Below, piece after piece: positions 32,968-34,817 of a stretch of DNA of 34,817 nt. The stretch's first letter is position 1; each line of letters begins with the position of its first letter. The DNA lies in NCBI GenBank assembly GCA_029070945.1, contig JAIEBK010000036.1, positions 9,571 through 44,387 of the forward strand, written 5' to 3'. Source of the DNA: Muribaculaceae bacterium (lineage in GTDB: Bacteria > Bacteroidota > Bacteroidia > Bacteroidales > Muribaculaceae). The position numbers and the translations under genes are program-made. The notes under the pieces were generated by a model, which saw only the letters and a program-made list of their open reading frames with translations, was not told the DNA's origin and did no database searches.

Positions 32968-33882
32968 TTAAGGTTTAAAGTCAGCTGAGGATTTATGGCG
33001 CATGATCTGCCAGGAATTGATGATGTTCTGCCAGGCTATGTAGGAAGCTGGAGCTATGGATGCTACTGGATTCATGTATGCGAGAGCTATCCAGACCGCA
33101 AGCACAGTGTTCTTCTGCCCCATACCCTGACCTCCCGACACAGGATCACCAAAGCGACGTCCTACCATTCGCCCGATCTTGAACTGAATCAGACACACTG
33201 CAAGAGCACCGACAGCAAGCCAGATCATGGTCCACAGATCTTCCTGACGGTAATGACTGATTATGAAGCTCACGCATCCTCCTACTATTATGAAAAGCGA
33301 CACAGCCCACAGATAGAAGGATATGGACTGATGAGACTTGACATTCTCATGAAACTTTGGGAGGCCCTTTCTGATCAGCAACGAGGCTAATATCGGACCT
33401 AAAAGAAGAGGCATCACCATTCGGAGGATCATCAGAAACGATTCAAGAAATCCATATTCCGTATCTCCCACCAGGGCAAGCACGAATGGACCGACAATCG
33501 CCACGAAAACATTACACAGCAAGGAATAGGTAGCCAGTTTCGGCAGACTGCCTCCGAGCATGGCGCAGATCACCGGAGCTGCGGTAGCCGTAGGAATGAA
33601 TACACATATGAATACTCCCTCCGCAACAGTATGATTTGCCCATGCGAGCAAGAAATATGAGATCGCCGCAATCAGCATCTGAACTCCGAGGAGCACCCAC
33701 TGAAACCGTCCGAGCGATATATGGCGAAAATCAAGACGGCAATAGGTGATGAAGAGCATCGTAAAAATCAGATATGGAGAAAGGAACTGTACGTATCCCA
33801 TCCAGGGATAGAACAGGATTCCACCGAGCATTGCGATCGGAAGCATGAACGGCTTCAGCCGATTCAATCTCTCAGAACTCAT
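32968..33882 (-). CDS. Bile acid:sodium symporter (BASS) family transporter
   Basis: 304 aa with about nine to ten hydrophobic helices, the BASS/SBF size. Motifs include FICVFIPTATAAPVICAMLGGSLP (about 93-116), the family's broken-helix region, and GGQGMGQKNTVLAVWIALAYMNP (about 247-270). The latter is close to the conserved GxQNxxLA region of BASS transporters. Family members move organic anions, pantoate, pyruvate or bile acids with Na+; the substrate here is unknown. The start codon overlaps the stop of the nucleosidase gene by one base (TGATG), so the two are translationally coupled. This makes a functional link plausible but unproven. Confidence 0.85.
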   Translation of the reverse strand: MSSERLNRLKPFMLPIAMLGGILFYPWMGYVQFLSPYLIFTMLFITYCRLDFRHISLGRFQWVLLGVQMLIAAISYFLLAWANHTVAEGVFICVFIPTATAAPVICAMLGGSLPKLATYSLLCNVFVAIVGPFVLALVGDTEYGFLESFLMILRMVMPLLLGPILASLLIRKGLPKFHENVKSHQSISFYLWAVSLFIIVGGCVSFIISHYRQEDLWTMIWLAVGALAVCLIQFKIGRMVGRRFGDPVSGGQGMGQKNTVLAVWIALAYMNPVASIAPASYIAWQNIINSWQIMRHKSSADFKP

Positions 33883-34565
33883 CAGTCTAATGATTCTATT
33901 ATCGATCTTACTTCATTAAACGTCTTTTCAGGAGCCTCGCTCCAGAAATTCTTATATTGCGATATATTATCAGCCTGACCCGGAGTGTCACTCACAACCC
34001 TTACCACAGCAAAGGGCACTCCGCAATCATGACAAGCATGCGCGATAGAGGCCGACTCCATATCGCAAGCTAAAGCATCGGGATACACGTCCTTGATGAA
34101 ATCCACCTCCTCTACCTTGCTTATGAACCGGTCGCCGGAACAGATCAGTCCGAAACGTACGTCGGGAGAGGCTGTCTTACGGCATGTCGCGATTACATTC
34201 TCATCCATAGCGAAACGGGCAGGAAGACCGTCCATATGCCCCCATTCAGTACCCGGACCACACCATACATCATGATATGCCGCTTCTGTAGCCACAAGAA
34301 CCGAACCCACCTTCATCGTAGCATCAGCTCCACCGGCAACGCCGGAATTGATGACAATGTCAGGATGGAAATACTCGATCATCCTATAGGCGTTCAATGC
34401 TGAACTGACTTTTCCGATACCGCACTTCATCACACACACATCATGCTTTCCAATCTTCCCGATATAAGCCTTGCGGGAATCCATAGCAACCTCTTCCATA
34501 TTCTTAAGAAGAGGAATCAGAAGCGCCACTTCCTTATCCATGGCAGCCAATATGCCAATTTTCAT
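33882..34565 (-). CDS. mtnN: 5'-methylthioadenosine/S-adenosylhomocysteine nucleosidase
   Basis: The real start is the ATG at 34565 (MKIGILAAMDKEV); the track's 34814 start adds 83 residues that overlap the divergent gene and look non-coding. The 227-residue product matches the family length. Catalytic residues are present: E12 (AAMDKEV), E170 (DMESASIA) and D193 (VVSDTPG), with NSGVAGGADATMKVGSVLVA and GDRFIS. It cleaves adenine from MTA and SAH, recycling methylation and polyamine by-products. It leads a probable three-gene unit with two transporters. The 115-bp divergent gap to the TsaC-like gene holds both promoters; on this side only a one-mismatch -7 box (TAATTCTG) is seen. Confidence 0.94.
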   Translation of the reverse strand: MKIGILAAMDKEVALLIPLLKNMEEVAMDSRKAYIGKIGKHDVCVMKCGIGKVSSALNAYRMIEYFHPDIVINSGVAGGADATMKVGSVLVATEAAYHDVWCGPGTEWGHMDGLPARFAMDENVIATCRKTASPDVRFGLICSGDRFISKVEEVDFIKDVYPDALACDMESASIAHACHDCGVPFAVVRVVSDTPGQADNISQYKNFWSEAPEKTFNEVRSIIESLD

Positions 34566-34652
34566 TTTATTCGAATTGAGAATTTTTTCAGAATTAATTG
34601 TGAACTCTAAGAAAAAACGCTTGGAATCCTTAGATATTATCAAAAATTTGAG

Positions 34653-34660
34653 TAAATTTG
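34653..34660 (+). promoter_or_regulatory. -7 box (TAAATTTG) for the TsaC-like gene
   Basis: TAAATTTGCA lies 20 bp before the ATG at 34681, giving a very short leader of about 13-15 nt. No clear -33 TTTG at standard spacing. Confidence 0.45.
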
Positions 34661-34680
34661 CATTTAAAACCATCAATACC

Positions 34681-34817
34681 ATGAAATCAATCAAGATATG
34701 GAACGACTCTCCTTCGGATAAACAGGCGGAACAGATTGCTGAGCGCCTCAAGGCAGGAGAAATATGGATAATCCCCACCGACAGCCTGTATGGAATAATG
34801 TGCGATGCACTCAATCA
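34681..34817 (+). CDS. TsaC/Sua5/YciO-family protein, N-terminal fragment
   Basis: 45 codons are readable from the ATG at 34681 before the window ends. The segment LKAGEIWIIPTDSLYGIMCDALN is the conserved N-terminal core of YrdC-domain proteins (usually xxGGxxxxPTDTxYGLxCDAxN). TsaC/Sua5 makes threonylcarbamoyl-AMP for the t6A37 modification of ANN-decoding tRNAs; YciO is a closely related group with less certain activity. The fragment cannot tell these apart, so no symbol is given. It is divergent from mtnN. Confidence 0.85.
   Translation, partial: MKSIKIWNDSPSDKQAEQIAERLKAGEIWIIPTDSLYGIMCDALN

Noticed and set aside
34566-34814. 83-residue N-terminal extension of the nucleosidase ORF
   Set aside because: The family starts at MKIGILAAMDKEV. 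The extension overlaps the divergent TsaC-like gene and the shared promoter region and has no conserved content.

Overview
The window looks like the chromosome of a Bacteroidales bacterium, possibly Muribaculaceae (family placement is inference). The reasons are a complete bat (aerotolerance) operon, lipoproteins with BACON-type domains, a surface protein with a Por/type IX-like C-terminal end, and promoter-like octamers fitting the Bacteroidetes -7 consensus TAnnTTTG. No tRNA, rRNA, IS element, prophage or CRISPR array was seen. Most genes lie on the minus strand.

Layout from left to right. (1) 1-516: the first codons of mutS2 (minus, running off the window) and a small HTH protein. (2) 688-9198, minus: an eight-gene operon moxR - DUF58 - membrane protein - batA - batB - batC - batD - batE, with a good promoter at 9288-9320. 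(3) 9360-17506, minus: housekeeping genes nrnA-like, DUF4827 lipoprotein, glmM, sppA, lpxK, purine nucleoside phosphorylase and thiL. (4) 17695-20598, plus: mazG, topB, and a 56-residue Cys-rich membrane protein that is absent from the ORF track and overlaps the topB stop. A perfect bidirectional terminator separates this unit from the convergent next one. (5) 20626-31375, minus: a tightly packed five-gene operon of exported proteins: PEGA/beta-barrel outer-membrane protein, BACON lipoprotein, beta-helix protein, a giant 1612-residue repeat protein, and an LPP20-like secreted protein. (6) 31376-32000: a gene-free stretch with a candidate structured RNA of about 350 nt on the minus strand, having its own -7 box and a hairpin plus U-tract end. 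(7) 32001-34565, minus: methylthioadenosine nucleosidase, a BASS-family transporter and an EamA transporter. The 5' part of a TsaC/Sua5-family gene leaves the window on the plus strand.

How the genes work together. The bat genes encode a MoxR AAA+ ATPase with three von Willebrand-type proteins and TPR partners in the inner membrane/periplasm, a set linked to aerotolerance in Bacteroides. glmM and lpxK serve envelope precursor synthesis, sppA membrane proteolysis, and thiL, PNP, MazG and the nucleosidase cofactor and nucleotide metabolism. The five-gene export operon looks like one surface-assembly unit of unknown function and is the least explained part of the window, together with the RNA element upstream of it. 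A further theme is a family of degenerate 7-bp tandem repeats placed directly upstream of seven different start codons.
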